64,000 nucleotides of DNA from Pseudeuparius sepicola. Its lineage: Eukaryota > Arthropoda > Insecta > Coleoptera > Anthribidae. The position numbers were made by a program, and so were the translations under genes. A model generated the notes under the pieces. The model searched no databases and was not told the DNA's origin. It saw only the letters and a program-made list of their open reading frames with translations. Shown here in pieces: positions 9,871 through 22,439 of this stretch. Positions within the stretch are counted from its first letter, which is position 1, and each line of letters starts with the position of its first letter. The stretch is taken from assembly GCA_963920635.1 (NCBI GenBank), contig OY987301.1:19634501-19698500 (forward strand), written 5' to 3'.

Positions 9871-12439
9871 TCTCCTCTATTCTGTAGTGTGTAAATATCA
9901 AAAGCGAACAACGTAAAATTAATAGTTATTTATGTAGCAAGGCACTGAAGTTCAACTTTTTATGACTCATATGTGGAATTTAGTTGCCGAGGCCTTTGCG
10001 GAGTTGCTTGACTTTAACGATCGCTCTACCTAGGTCAAGTGCGATGAGGCACTGCGCTTCCCAACAGAAACTCCAAACTGCTGCCTGTTGTGCAGCCTCC
10101 ATGAAAAATAGATTGATATTCAAACCTACTAAAATATTTATAATGAAAGATTGCGCTGCGTTGTAGGTAATAATTTCGCAATATATATACAAAAAGTTAA
10201 ATGGGCCTTTATGGCCTGGTTTTGAAAATTTGGTCACTTTTGACGGGCGATGGCTCCGCGTCTGACGTTTGATGTTTACATCTCGCCAAGGCCTATTTGA
10301 AAAAAATCGTATACAGTAATGGGCTACCTACTTCAGTGTCGATTTCGAGCTTTTAATGGCTATTTTGAGACACTTCACTGCCGATTTCAAGAAAATAAAT
10401 GTTTGCTTCTTCTCGATGACCATTTGAGAAAGCTTCGTAATTTCGGAAAAATGGTAAGACTCTTTTTGGTATTCAAGTTCAAAAAATCGAAGATCTAGGT
10501 GAGTATAAATTTTCTTGGGTGCGCATGTTTTAGTTTTTTATCAATACACTATACGCGGTTTCCAAAAATAATATCAAAATGTTATTTATTTGCACCTTGA
10601 AGTTTTATTTCTATGCATATTTGTTTTGTGGAATGCTCCCGTCGAATTCGCGGAATAATAATATTTAGAACGCTGCCGCACGGATTGTTACAAATCCAAA
10701 AGCAACAACTAGAACAGAGATAATATTGAGGTGATTGCCAAGTGCAGTACATTGTTAATGTTAACATTTCAATGACAAAATAGACGCATATATCTGCATA
10801 ATTTTAACCTGGAATTAGCGAACGACTGTCCCGATAAATAAATTCGAAAGATTAATGTGTCTTTTATCTCCTTCTGCAGGATACATTCGGCATATTTTCG
10901 CCGGCTAATTAAAGCTAATGCGCAAAAATCGCCGCCTCGCAACGGAATTGCCAACATTCGTTTTAAGTGTCACGAATATTTTAAAATCTGAATAGGAAAT
11001 ATTAACGTTATTACGGAGCGGTTTTATTTGCATTCCACTTCTGTTTAAGATATTCGAGAATAAGAGCTTGATCGATGGCTTTACTCGCCACTATCTCGGG
11101 CCATATAAAATTATCGCCATTGTGCGTTTATTTTTAGTTTTACTTACCTCGGGAATTAACAATAACAGCGGTCATTTTAATTCGTACCACATACTACTGG
11201 CCGTATGCACGCGGTCTTTTAAAGTGTACAATGTTCAAAAAAAATGGCAAAAGGAGAATCCAACCGCTGCGCAAATTGCTACACGGCAGAAATCGAAAAA
11301 ATCTGGAGGAATTCCTTTTATAATTTAAGATTTAAGAGCACGTTTCTTTATAATATCAACCGTCGATGTTTATTTGTTCTTGTTCTGATTGCTAAGCAGG
11401 AGCTACCAGTGACAAATGGGCTAAATGCATGAAAATTATTCATTACTTTATTTTGTTTTTGATACTTTAATAAATCCCCTGCATGGATAAATAAACTACA
11501 TTACACGACGACATGCGAATAATTTACAAATATTTTGGTTTATACGAACATGCTTATGCGATTGCTTTTAAAAATGACATACCAATATAAGTTCAAATTT
11601 AACCATACAATGTTTTGAGCTACGAAAGTAGCCACCATTCTGAACCTCCGAATGAGTCCAACACATTATTGATGGTTGTTATAGCACGAGGCGAGGGCGG
11701 AAACTCCCCACCAAAATTCTGCAAAAATACAGTTCGTAGTGCTCGACAGAAACTTGATAGAAAAGTGGTGGATATGCATTCATTTTCAATTTTAAGCAAT
11801 TTTAGTTCTATAAGTAAATTTCGGAAACCAACCAAGATGTCTCGTGCTAAAATTAGTACTAGGTCGAGCAGAGGAGTCCAATGCCATACAAAGAACGGGA
11901 GCCAAGGTCGCTGAATATGAAAATAATTTAAATTCTTAAATAAACGGATAAACCGTTGACTTGAAAAAATGGTCTCCGGTTTGGCATATCCGAATTGGTC
12001 GAATTTGGGCTTGTTGAAGAGGGCTTTCCTTCTTCTATCAAATGATTGTCCAGTAAGGTCATTTCGAATTTCGTGGTCACCGCTAGAGGACGCAATTTGA
12101 AAAATTTCCATTACCTATATTACAATTTTCTCCGAAATTTTAAATGCAATGGCATATTTATTCTGTTATAATCGAATAGTAGAATAAATTTGCAACCAAA
12201 AATACCCAAGGTTCAATACGATATCTTCATTAGTTTCGGAGTTATCGCCAAAGAATAATTATTAACATATTATTTGAAAGAAGAAGGAATTGCTATTTTT
12301 CTCACTTTATAAATAATGTTCTATTACAATAATACCTAATTATTAGTATTACCTAGTTGTTTGAGTAACGAAAAAAATAATAAACTTTTACTGAGTATTA
12401 TAAAACTTATCAAAAAAAAAACAAGAAACAGAAACTTTA
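9871..12439. other. No gene recognised
   Basis: AT-rich DNA with scattered short frames. The longest (163 codons, 12111 to 11620, minus) overlaps a 99-codon plus frame and has no recognisable domain; it lies just past the end of the mariner relic and may be 3' flanking DNA of that element. At 10322-10405 there is a block (CTTCA.TG.CGATTT, GAGCTTTTAATG) that recurs at 58469-58550. Confidence 0.35.
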
Positions 12440-12895
12440 TAAATGTTCAATAAGTGGCCTCCATTTTGCAAAATGCAATTGTTATATCTTTCCCTCGAAC
12501 TTTTTGGCTACGGCATATCCATTCAATCATGTTCTCCCGCGTATGATTGGTCGATTGAAAAACTTTTTTTTTTGGTCTTCCCCACAAATAAAAATCCAAC
12601 ACAGTTAAATCTGGTGACATATAGGAGGTCAGGGAAGCAGACTGCCCCTTCCTATCCAACGATTTGGGAAACTGATATTATTTAAAAAATCACGGACTCT
12701 TTGTGCAAAATGGGCCGGACATTGATCATGCTGATACCATAGGGATCTTCTTATATCAAGAGGTACTCCTTCTAAAAGGATAGGTAGGATATTTTGTAAC
12801 AAATTCAAGTATGTGACGCCATTTGTTTATTGTTAAATGTTTAATATTAAAAACAAAAAAATATATGTTGTCCACCTTTTATGATACACCCTGTA
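12440..12895 (-). pseudogene. Mariner-like transposase relic with 5' terminus
   Basis: On the minus strand the copy begins at a terminus TACAGGGTGTATCATAAAAG (12895 downward), then jumps into the second half of a Tc1/mariner transposase: LEGVPLDIRRSLWYQHDQ, CPAHFAQRVRDFLNN, then after a frameshift SPDLTVLDFYLWG, VFQSTNHTRENMIEWI and a final CILQNGGH. The D of YQHDQ and the D of LTVLDFYLWG correspond to the second and third catalytic acidic residues in this group. The first half, including the N-terminal helix-turn-helix domain and first catalytic D, is missing by internal deletion. The opposite terminus cannot be found below 12440. It shows that TACAGGGTG ends belong to mariner-like elements. 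Confidence 0.8.
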
Positions 12896-13080
12896 TAATC
12901 CACATACTTACCTTTTAATCCACAAGCGTACCTTTCTAAAGTCCGATACTTGCAACTTTTGTATAAAACTTTTTTTCTATCTGCTAAAATAAGGGAAATA
13001 ATAGGGGAGTCGGAGTTTTCGCGTGAAGACCACAAGGTTAGGTACAGCCTAACCTTCCCAAATATAAATATAAATATAGG

Positions 13081-13313
13081 TACAGGGTGGCCCATCCAAG
13101 CGGAAAAAGTGTGCTACGTGGAGACAGATTAACATAAATTCGTCATTCAAAAAATGAGCTTGTAGTAAAAAATTTTTTTTTATTTTGCAAAAAATGTTTT
13201 TTCGCGATAACTTTTTTACCGACCCCCGTATACAAAATTTTTTGAATGACGATTTTATGTTAACGTGTCTCCACGTAGCACACTTTTTCCGCTTGGATGG
13301 GCCATACCCTGTA
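13081..13313. repeat. 233-bp foldback with TACAGGGTGG termini
   Basis: Left arm 13081-13153 and right arm 13237-13313 are inverted copies over about 75 bp with few differences. The termini read TACAGGGTGGCCCATCCAAG and its inverse. The flanks are compatible with TA as target. Non-coding; the short frames are mirror artefacts. A separate 9-bp hairpin (AAGGTTAGG...CCTAACCTT) sits just outside at 13034-13056. Confidence 0.8.
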
Positions 13314-16300
13314 CTATACTCGCTAGTTATTAAAAAAACAATTACCTATTTATTTATAGTGAAGTTCAATAATTATTCTTTCAACCTTCGCAAATTCGAC
13401 TACTACTAACGTTATCGTAAAACTTCGGATCGTGCCTGCCAGACTGGAAGAAAACAAAATTTTTGATGAGCTTTAAAATTGAAAACTACGTTCAACTGAA
13501 GCACTTGTCGGAATTGTTAATACTAGTTCACATAACTTTAACCGTTGACTGAAGAATGCCTCACCCAACGCTTTCCAAAGGAAAACGCGAGTTATTGTTG
13601 AAATTACAACAGTTCAATAAATTTCAGGTCATTACAATTTTTAAATTTGACTCGCAGTTGTTCGGTAATGTTATCAAAAATTTCCAGATATAATCGACGG
13701 TAAGACGTTTCCATGTTTCCGATATTGTCGAGCCTAATTCTTTTTTCTGCTGGCTCAAAATTCATGTCACTAGTTTTCTTCCAAAAATGCTGAAGTGGTT
13801 CTCGTTTCAGAATTAATCGTTCTCAAATTCACTAATCACCATGCCTACATTTTTTTTTATTACCTCACCGTTGAGACTTTGTACAAATATGTGTTCTTTA
13901 TGTCCCAGTCGGACAACTTCCGACATAATAATATTTTCAGTGGCGGGACAACCGAATTTCCCGAAAATTTTTGTCGGACAAGGTTATCAGTTGATTCTAA
14001 AGGATCCTGAAAAAATAAGCTGTGAAATTTTATTACGTCATAACTTTTCCATGTTAAGGGTGTCACAGCTCATTTTTTTTTCGCGACAAAATTCAACACA
14101 ATATGAATGAAAAAATAATGGTTGAATTTGAATTCACCGCTTCCATTGACTACACGTCACTGCTATAAACAAAACGTATTCAACAAACAACGGATGAAGC
14201 TCAGGCCGAGGGACGAAGCGACCGATCGACGCGACATTGCCGAAAAAGGAATAAATATATGTCGGTTTCTTAAAAAATGCATTTCTGATACTATGGTTCC
14301 TTTAGAACAACTTTGGGTAATCGGGTTTACTCAGTAGGTACTTACTCGGATCAGAATGTATTGCAGACTGATTTGTCTGTTCCATTCTACTGTATGTGAT
14401 AGTCAATGTATGCTGCAAACTTTAGAAGAGAGGTATCAAATCAAGGGTTGTTTCTAAAACCCAATGATCTTTTGATTTCTTACATTCACAGAATTAACAA
14501 GTTGCATTGATCATTGAGTAACGAGAAGGTAAATATAAAATAGAGACCGTTCATAATAATTGCTTTATAAAACGCCATCTCCGTGCCACGCGTATGTGCC
14601 AAGCCACTCAATTTAGAATGTTATTGTGTTCCGAACATAATTCTCCGATTTTTGTGACCTTTCCGCGAGTCAACCGGCGCATTGTTGCTGGGACCATTCG
14701 TCTTCTTGCATGGATCTCTCCTTGATTCTCCTCTCTCTTTCAACTTTGACTATTGCATTTACTCGATTTCGTAATTTATTAACGTGCGCACCGTTGTTTA
14801 TTTTGTTTTCGAGCCATAAACTCCAAATAAGTCGCAGCACAAAAAAATCTAAATGACGCAAGTATTATTAGAGGATAGCTGGCATTCCATCTGCCTATGC
14901 GGGTATTTTCGTATATTCGTATCTCGTTCATGTTTATGGATTTCCTTGTCTCCCAATCGTACCTACGTGGCGGTCGAGGTGAGTTTGCAGTTTGACTCTT
15001 GTATATAGGATAGGTAGGTACTCTGTAAACTCTTTGTATACTCGTACAAAAAGCGTTATATTAATGCGGTTTTGACTAAATGTATTTGCATTGAATACAG
15101 GATTATTGTTCCTTAGGATCAGCATTCAATTATGAAACACCCTGTATATGCTGTGGGTATGCTTGTACCAGGAAACAAATACGCGTTTATTTTTAAACTC
15201 CAAAAGCAAATAAATTAGGCAAATGGCAGATTGTAAATTGCCACGACAAAGCAAACAGCAAACAGAAAATTTATTCTTACATCAGATGCGGCTTCAGTAC
15301 CCAGTAGCTAGACTAGTGTCCGAGGTAAGTTATGTTTGATGAATTCCTCGCTGTATAAAAAACAAATAAACACGTCAAACTGCGGAGATGCCACCGTCGC
15401 ACCGTCAGCTCGCCAACCTTAGCCTAGGTCATTTCGGTTTTTTTAAAATTTTAAAAAGACAGTAAATGATGGCCCTTGCTGCGAAAAAGGAAATTGGTAA
15501 TGACTGATTTTTTTAATGCACCGCAAATATGAAAATTATGCGGATCGCCTACTTTGTAATTTAAATAAATATGACCCAAATTTGCATGCGAGACGAAAAC
15601 AAAAGCCACATTAAATTCCTAATGCCGAATAGCATAAATATGTGGAAATGTCCGAATGAGAAGTGTTTTTCGATGGTGTAATAATTTTAACGAGGACGAA
15701 TAGAACTAATTTGTGTTCGGCGTTTGCCTACTGATTTTTTACCAATGTGACCGCATGAACTGAAATAAACTAAATTCCTGTAAATATAGAATTTCAATGC
15801 TCTCTGCAGCTTGCCGTTACGGGAAATAGGTATGATGAGGTATTGGGAAATAACAGTTATAAGATAGCAAACCGGCTGTGAAGTCATTAAAATATTAAAA
15901 TCGTAGTTTCGCGTGCTCAAGAACACGGCCGCCATTTTTTCCAGTTTCAATAATATTTTCGCTAAATGCTGAGTTTTATAATAGTGTTATCATCGACGTA
16001 GGCTGTGCCGCATATTAATGAGCGTATGATTAAGCTGAGGAACGGCAAAAGGCAGTTTTGATGTCGGCTCACCTCGCGAAAATCATCGGCCCGGCAATGC
16101 TTTCAAACTGCCGTGATTCGATATTAATTTCCACTTGCAACCAGGAAATTGTGTTTAGGAGACCAGTTTGGGATAACCTTGAGGGTTTAATTTATTTATG
16201 AGAAACCTAGCCCATTATTATGTATTCTGACAAGTTGGCCTTTCTTTAGACTTTAACTTCTAGTTGTCTTGCGCAATTATCTAGCGTAGCGCTCGCCTGC

Positions 16301-16938
16301 AACTATTTATCAACGCAAAAACGACGGCGGATTATTAGCATCCAGCCGCTGCGAGGCAATTTTTGCCGAGATTGAGAATAGCGATTTTTCAAGTGCACCG
16401 AAATTGGTGTGTAGGATGCTCGTAGGCACGAAAGACCGTCTCTTTGACTTTTAAGCTGCAAATTCGAGTTTGTTAATTTATGGACACCAACAAAAGTAAT
16501 AGATATTAAGTTCCCACAGAAAAAACCGTGTGATGGAAAATAGTTTTTAATTCTTTTAGATAAAATTGGGAAACTAGATATCCTATTGACTCTGTTTAAT
16601 TTGTGAGGTATTGAATAGTTATTTCGGTAGGTAGGTACATTGCATCAATGGCATCCCTATATCGATGCACTTTTGTACACTTTTTTGATCGAGGCAACAC
16701 AGGCGTGTAATGTGGGAATTTAATTTGTATTACATATTTCCTGCTACCGATAATTTCATATTATATTATAGGTACTTTGAATTAAACTTTAAATACACTA
16801 TGGAGTAGATCATATGGGTATAATAACAAAGACGATCCGGATTGTCTGTGGTAATAATCTTATTACTAAAAATCATAATCAGTGATAAATATAAGAGGCA
16901 GAATGAAACGACAATAAAAAAAATAAAATAAAAAAGTT
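13314..16938. other. No gene recognised
   Basis: AT-rich DNA. Frames of 60-90 codons at 13795-14110 (plus), 14122-14337 (plus), 14670-15125 (minus) and 15687-15950 (minus) lack recognisable motifs. An isolated CACCCTGTATA end lies near 15130, showing a solitary transposon end or an old truncated copy. Confidence 0.35.
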
Positions 16939-17015
16939 GGCGCTTTGTGTTGGACTTGAACCCGGTACCTATGATTTACTAGTCGAGTGGTCTTACCCTG
17001 CGGTAAACAAGCGCC
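16939..17015 (-). tRNA. tRNA-like sequence, probably degenerate
   Basis: Read on the minus strand, 77 nt with a perfect 7-bp acceptor stem (GGCGCTT/AAGCGCC), a perfect 4-bp D stem (TTAC/GTAA), an anticodon-loop-like CTAGTAA (would read AGT) and a B-box-like GGTTCAAGTCC. A T-rich run follows the 3' end, like a Pol III terminator. Against a functional tRNA: the anticodon stem has mismatches and the T stem pairs at only two positions. It may be a tRNA pseudogene or the head of a tRNA-derived SINE. Confidence 0.35.
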
Positions 17016-19573
17016 TTTCAATTTTGGTCTATTAGGCCGCTCTTATTTGACACTGGGGAAACATTGATATTTTTTCGCATAATTCGTGTCCTCTCTGATC
17101 AAGACCAGTTTATAAAAATCACTCAGAAACCTATTAAAATTAACGCAAGTTTCGCGTTGATACATAATATATTTTATTTATTATTAATGGTTTTTAATGT
17201 CCCTGCCTTACATTACCTATGGTATGCAGGCTGAGTTAGTTTTTTGTAGCAGGACTCATTCTCAAAATATAGTTAAATTATTTTAAGAAGTCCTTACTGG
17301 GACTGTTAATTAGTAATTTCGCCATCCTAAGTTGGCATCAATGCAGCAAAAAATGCAACCGAGTCATAAGTCCAGGTCAGTAACGAGCCCATTTGCACAA
17401 TGAATAACTACTAATAACACGAACAAGAACAACACAGATAACGGTAAAACTCACGAAACGTACAAAACCCGCGAATATTTTCACTGCCCAAAGTTTGAAC
17501 CCTTTTGAACGATCCGGAAAACCTTCACTGTCACTTTCACAACACCGAAATAAAAGTTGCCTGAGTACGCACCATAATATAGACGCAGCCGCAAGTAGCT
17601 GATTATACCCTACCAAAATACCAAAATGAAAGTGTTTATATGACGTTTGAAATTATTATTAAAATGAGTTATAGTCATAGTTATTTTTATTTGTAGCGGT
17701 ATAATGGAGATTGCAATAGGGTTTTTATTTTATTATGTTCCTTTTTTCGTAGGTATCACTTGGGTAACTTTTCACATCATAAATCAATGAGTGACGTCAT
17801 TAACTGGTTGAGACCCAACATATACCAATGTTATACCCATGGTTAACAGAAAATTCCTATGGATTTTGTGGAAAATGTCATCTGACAAAATCGGGACTCC
17901 TTACAGTAATCGGGGTATACGGGAGTTAAGATTTAAAAAAAATAAAAAAAAACAAATAGTTGTGGAGTTCAGAGGTAGCAATTCAACATAAAAAATTATA
18001 CGGTCCTGTATACAATGTACTTACGCTTAATGCAAAATTTGCTTTTGAACAAAACCAATTCGTTCCTTTTTGTCTGTTAAGGTTTCATGTCTAATTTCAC
18101 GTTTCAATTAATCAATTAATTATTGCTCATTCGTAAAGAAAAAAGTCCTGTTACAAACAACGGACTCACCCTGTATTTATGGATTTTATTAAATTTCGTT
18201 ATTTTGACCTAATTTATTAAATGTAATCCCACGTCTACGCTCGTGCTAGAATCTCAGCGGCGTAACGCGGGAGATTACGTTTGATGGCCAAATACCAAAC
18301 ACTTTTGCTTTTTGATATCTAGAATCTCTATACTTATAATGCCGGCGATTTGGAGAATGTTAAAAAACGTCCAAGGTTGTGTAACTTATATAAGTTGTTT
18401 AGCAAACCGAGGACGAGGAGCAAATAGAAACATCAGTAGCGTATGAAAATTATATCGAAATTTGATCGGATTGATTTGTAACTATAAAAAAGACAATAAT
18501 ATTTTGTCGTTTAACTTGCGGTATAGACGAATATGTTGTAGAGGTACAACCGTACGGATAAAACATAATGACGGTGGTTTGCAAGAACTCATTTTTCTGC
18601 CATTTCTTCTTCATTTCTCGGCGCACCCTGTACAAAAAATGAAGAAGCGAAACCGCGAAAAACTTAATTTTTTTGTCTCGTTTTTCTTTTTTCCCTAAAA
18701 TTTTTATTCGTATGGTGTCGTCACCGGGATACCGCGTCTTCGACTAAACCGTCCGCTTATTATGAACGAAATGGCCTACGCCGCTGGTCCCCGTGACCGG
18801 TTTAGAATATTTGGTAATGATAAATAGGAGTGTCCTTGTGCCAAGTAGACTAGAACTAGTAATGGGCGGGGACGGATAGGGGCACCGTCATTTTTCTATG
18901 GCCGCCGCTTCAACAACCTCGATCAAAATGGCTGTCCAATGTAATTAGCGTTTCGGACGCTTGGCCTATTGTTACAATCATAGCACACTATCCGTTAGAT
19001 ATTGCTATTGTTGTCGTTAGGCAGATTGTCGCTAGCTAAAGTGTCCAGGGCTCGATTTTTGAAATCAGTTGTATGCCGCAAATTGACTAGTGTATAAATA
19101 TGAGATATTTTCTTTGGTTAGCGCCGTTAGCGGTTTCAAAGTAAAAAAACCTGTTATTCAAATTGGGCACGACACATTTGGGTCTACACCAATGAATTCG
19201 AGTATAAATCGCACCGAAATCGAAATCATTTACAAACAAAAAAAAATATATAGCACGTTTGAGAAACGAGAAACACAAAAAACACTCTGCATCTCTCAAA
19301 CGAATCGAGACATCGGGATGCGGTAATATGCATCTTACCTATACTACCACATCACCACGTGATGGCTAACTAAAGTATGTATATTTTAGGAAGCATTTAA
19401 TTTTCCAAGAAATCTCATAAGTCCTCTAGGAAAATTATACTAAGCACTAATTTGTCCCGGTCAATTTTTCTGTTCAAAGAATACATTGTGCACCTGGCAC
19501 GAGAAAATTAAAAACCCATTTATTTTTGGAGTTATAAAAAAGTGTAGAGACAAAAGTTTGGAATATTCGCATA
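17016..19573. other. No gene recognised
   Basis: AT-rich DNA. Isolated CACCCTGTA ends lie near 18170 and 18625 without partners. Short frames at 17377-17616 (minus), 18450-18698 (both strands) and 19087-19326 (both strands) show no motif. Confidence 0.35.
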
Positions 19574-20966
19574 TACAGGGTGTCCCACCACGAACTGCAT
19601 CGATCTATATATGGAAAACTAAAAGTAGGAAAATTCTGAAAATTTGGCACCTCACCAATGCCGATGGGCGCTGCTCAACTAAAATATTTTGGTGAATCTG
19701 GCACTTCCGGTTATACCGGAAGTCGATATCAACTTTCTTATCTCAAGTGGAACACCCTGTATATTATTGCATTTTTGGATTCCGGGCACCATTTTGAAAC
19801 AAAAACATTCAACATGCCCTATGTCTAAAACCAACCGTTTTTGAGATATTTGCATTTTTCCGAAAAAAAAAAATACAGCTACAGACCTAAAGTCAATTAG
19901 CAATTTATACGAGGAAACCGCGAAATTTCAAAACAAATTTTTGGCATCGTGTAACAGAAGCCCTGACCTAGTGATCTCTGCTGAGAAATAAATCCGTTCT
20001 TATACAATCAAAATGTGCTTAAATCTCGAAATTTTCAAATGGAAACCCCCATTTTTTTTAATGCGATCTTATTCACCACTAAAAATGATGACAACTTTGT
20101 GTAAGGTTTCCTATATCTAAATGCAGTAATTTTCGATTAATTTACGAAAAACCCACTTTTTGCCCATAAAATGCGGGGTTTGCTTATAACGCTTGGAAAA
20201 TCATACTTAATTAGCCGTGGACGTTGAAAAGACAATCGCGGCTGAATAAATGTCACTTGGTTTATAAATTATTGTCAACAATAATGCCGGCCCGCTTAAA
20301 TTACACAAACGAAGATTATTTAAATTTGTTTATTATCTACGGAGAATGCAACAAAGTACCTTATATCAAGAACGTGCGATACATAATCTTCGTTTGTGTA
20401 ATTTAAGCTCGTCGGCATTATTGTTGACAATAATTTATAAACCAAGTGACATTTCCTCAGCCGCGATTGTCTTTTCAACGTCCACGGCTAATATGATTTT
20501 CCAAGCGTTAAGCAATCCCCGCATTGTATGGGCGAAAAGTGGGTTTTTCTTAATCGAAAATTACTGCATTTAGGTATAGGAAACCTTACACAAAGTTGTC
20601 ATCATTTTTAGTGGTGAATAATATCGCATTAAAAAAAATGGGGGTTTCCATTTGAAAATTTCGAGATTTAAGCACATTTTGAATGTAATTTTTATTCATA
20701 TTTTGTGAACACCCTGTATAAGAACGGATTTATTTCTCAGCAGAGATCACTAGGTCAGGACTTCTGTAACACGATGCCAAAAATTTGTTTTGAAATTTCG
20801 CGGTTTCCTCGTATAAATTGCTAATTGACTTTAGGTCTGTACCTGTATTTTTTTTTCGAAAAAATGGAAATATCTCAAAAACGGTTGGCTTTAGACATAG
20901 GACATGTTTTCCTACTTTTAGTTTTCCATAAATAGATCGATGCAGTTCGTGGTGGGCCACCCTGTA
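19574..20966. mobile_element. Large palindrome B (1.39 kb), TACAGGGTGTCC termini
   Basis: The sequence reads as a long imperfect palindrome from TACAGGGTGTCCCACCACGA to its inverse, centred near 20340. The left arm carries about 175 bp (from about 19635) missing from the right arm, and the right arm has about 30 bp near 20690 not in the left, so the arms have diverged by indels. Internal TACAG-type ends occur at 19755 (left) and 20710 (right), not at matching places. The flanks share TATTCGCA on both sides, with an extra TA on the left, a longer repeat than the TA expected for Tc1/mariner. The centre encodes a transposase N-terminus (see 20281-20400). Confidence 0.78.
20281..20400 (+). pseudogene. 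Mariner-like transposase N-terminus at palindrome centre
   Basis: The left side of the loop encodes LNYTNEDYLNLFIIYGECN, which resembles the N-terminal helix-turn-helix (DUF4817-type) of mariner-like transposases, whose consensus runs FTNEEYADMHxVYGEA. In another frame a few codons on, LYQERAI resembles the following RLYQERFP block, so a short deletion or frameshift lies between. Beyond that the sequence turns into the inverse of the left arm. So palindrome B consists of the 5' end of such an element, TIR plus leader plus first codons, repeated head-to-head. No complete enzyme can be made. Confidence 0.6.
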
Positions 20967-22439
20967 TATTCGCAAACCGTATGCCATCTTTTCTTCAGCA
21001 GTTTTATGACAAAAACTTACATACTTATCATTAGCAGCCTGTTCAGAAACGTGGAAAAATTAAGTATTAATATACAAGTTCACGTGACAATAGTAGCCCC
21101 CTGGGTCCACTTTAACGGTATGCCTATGGTTTTCCGAGGAGTTTTCTACTTTGAACTTCATTATAAAACACATGGCAGCCTGACTAAAATCTCAGTTTTT
21201 CATATGAAGAACCCAGGATGACTCTCTGATTCATACCTTATATTGTGAAAGGCATACTGAGCAAAATCTCGTCCAAAAATCTGTCACTATCTTCCGGTCT
21301 ATAAACCATAATAAATGAAGAATGCAGAATGAAGAATGCAGTACTTCATAAGGTAGATAAAAGTTGGGCTCCATTTATCATATTTGACAAGATAAGCTCT
21401 CTATAGTCTGCCTACTCTGTAGTGAAATTCAATTTTGGTGCTGCTCCTAGTTGGGGAAGCGTACTTAGTGTGACGAAACGAGGGAGCTGCGATTCCTACA
21501 CTACGAATTTGTAAAAAAAATTATCCCGGCAAAATCAGACCAGTAGGTATAAACCAGCCGCTGTATGCTGCAAGCAATTCCCAATTTTTAATTATTAATT
21601 TGTGTTATTTTTGGCCGCTGCCACTGCCTTTAAATACCCCGGCCGCTTCGTCACCGCGCTCCGGACAAAGACTAGAGACGTGGAAGAGGCCGATACGTGT
21701 TTTTAGGCTAAATTATAATTCAATAAAACCGGTTGCGCGTTTAGAACAGCGGCTCACCTAACTAACAAAGAAAACAGAACCGCGCCATGCGAATTCGTAT
21801 CCCACCCGAAGAATGGGTATTAAGGTCGCAGGCGCATTAAAACTATTATAATGCCTATCCTTACAAATATGTTAGATCACCTTGAGTCGGAGTTGTTTAG
21901 AACCAGCCGGGCAAAATTATTACTTTAGGCCATTATTATTCACTTGCATAGAACGAGTTTTTTGTGTCGATCTGTGTGCATATCGAATTTTTCCGCTCGA
22001 ATGTCATTACGGTGTTAGTTTTGAAAGGCGACGTCGTTCGTTTGCGTTTTTAGCCCACGGGCGATGCATAAGCACGCTACATAGTCCGTACCGTTTACAA
22101 CTGACAAACAATTAACAACACCGAAGCCCGTTTCATGTAACCATGTGTTATGCAGCAACTTCAATAAAAAATCGCCTGATGTTACTTTTGGGATAATTCA
22201 ACATACAATTTTGTTATAGAATTCTTCTTGTAGTGATACTTAGAAATGATTTAAATTAAAAATACTCCCCTCTTTAAAAATAGTTAAAAACTAATATATA
22301 ATAATACTATATTCATTATAATTTTCTGAAAGAAGAATTGCAGGTTTAACACGATCGATACTATATCATCTATCATATCACTTTATCTTCTTTTAAAATA
22401 ACAACAAGAACAAACAAATGTTTTTGAAAAATTTTTAAT
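20967..22439. other. No gene recognised
   Basis: Mixed DNA. The part at 21640-22120 is somewhat GC-richer and has a 77-codon plus frame (21882-22115) without recognised motif. From 22250 on the sequence may be the decayed 3' end of the Gypsy element on the minus strand. Confidence 0.35.

Noticed and set aside
11620..12111. 163-codon minus frame, the longest unassigned one after the LINE
   Set aside because: A 99-codon frame overlaps on the other strand; no motif or domain could be recognised. It may be 3' flank of the mariner relic. Not called as a gene.
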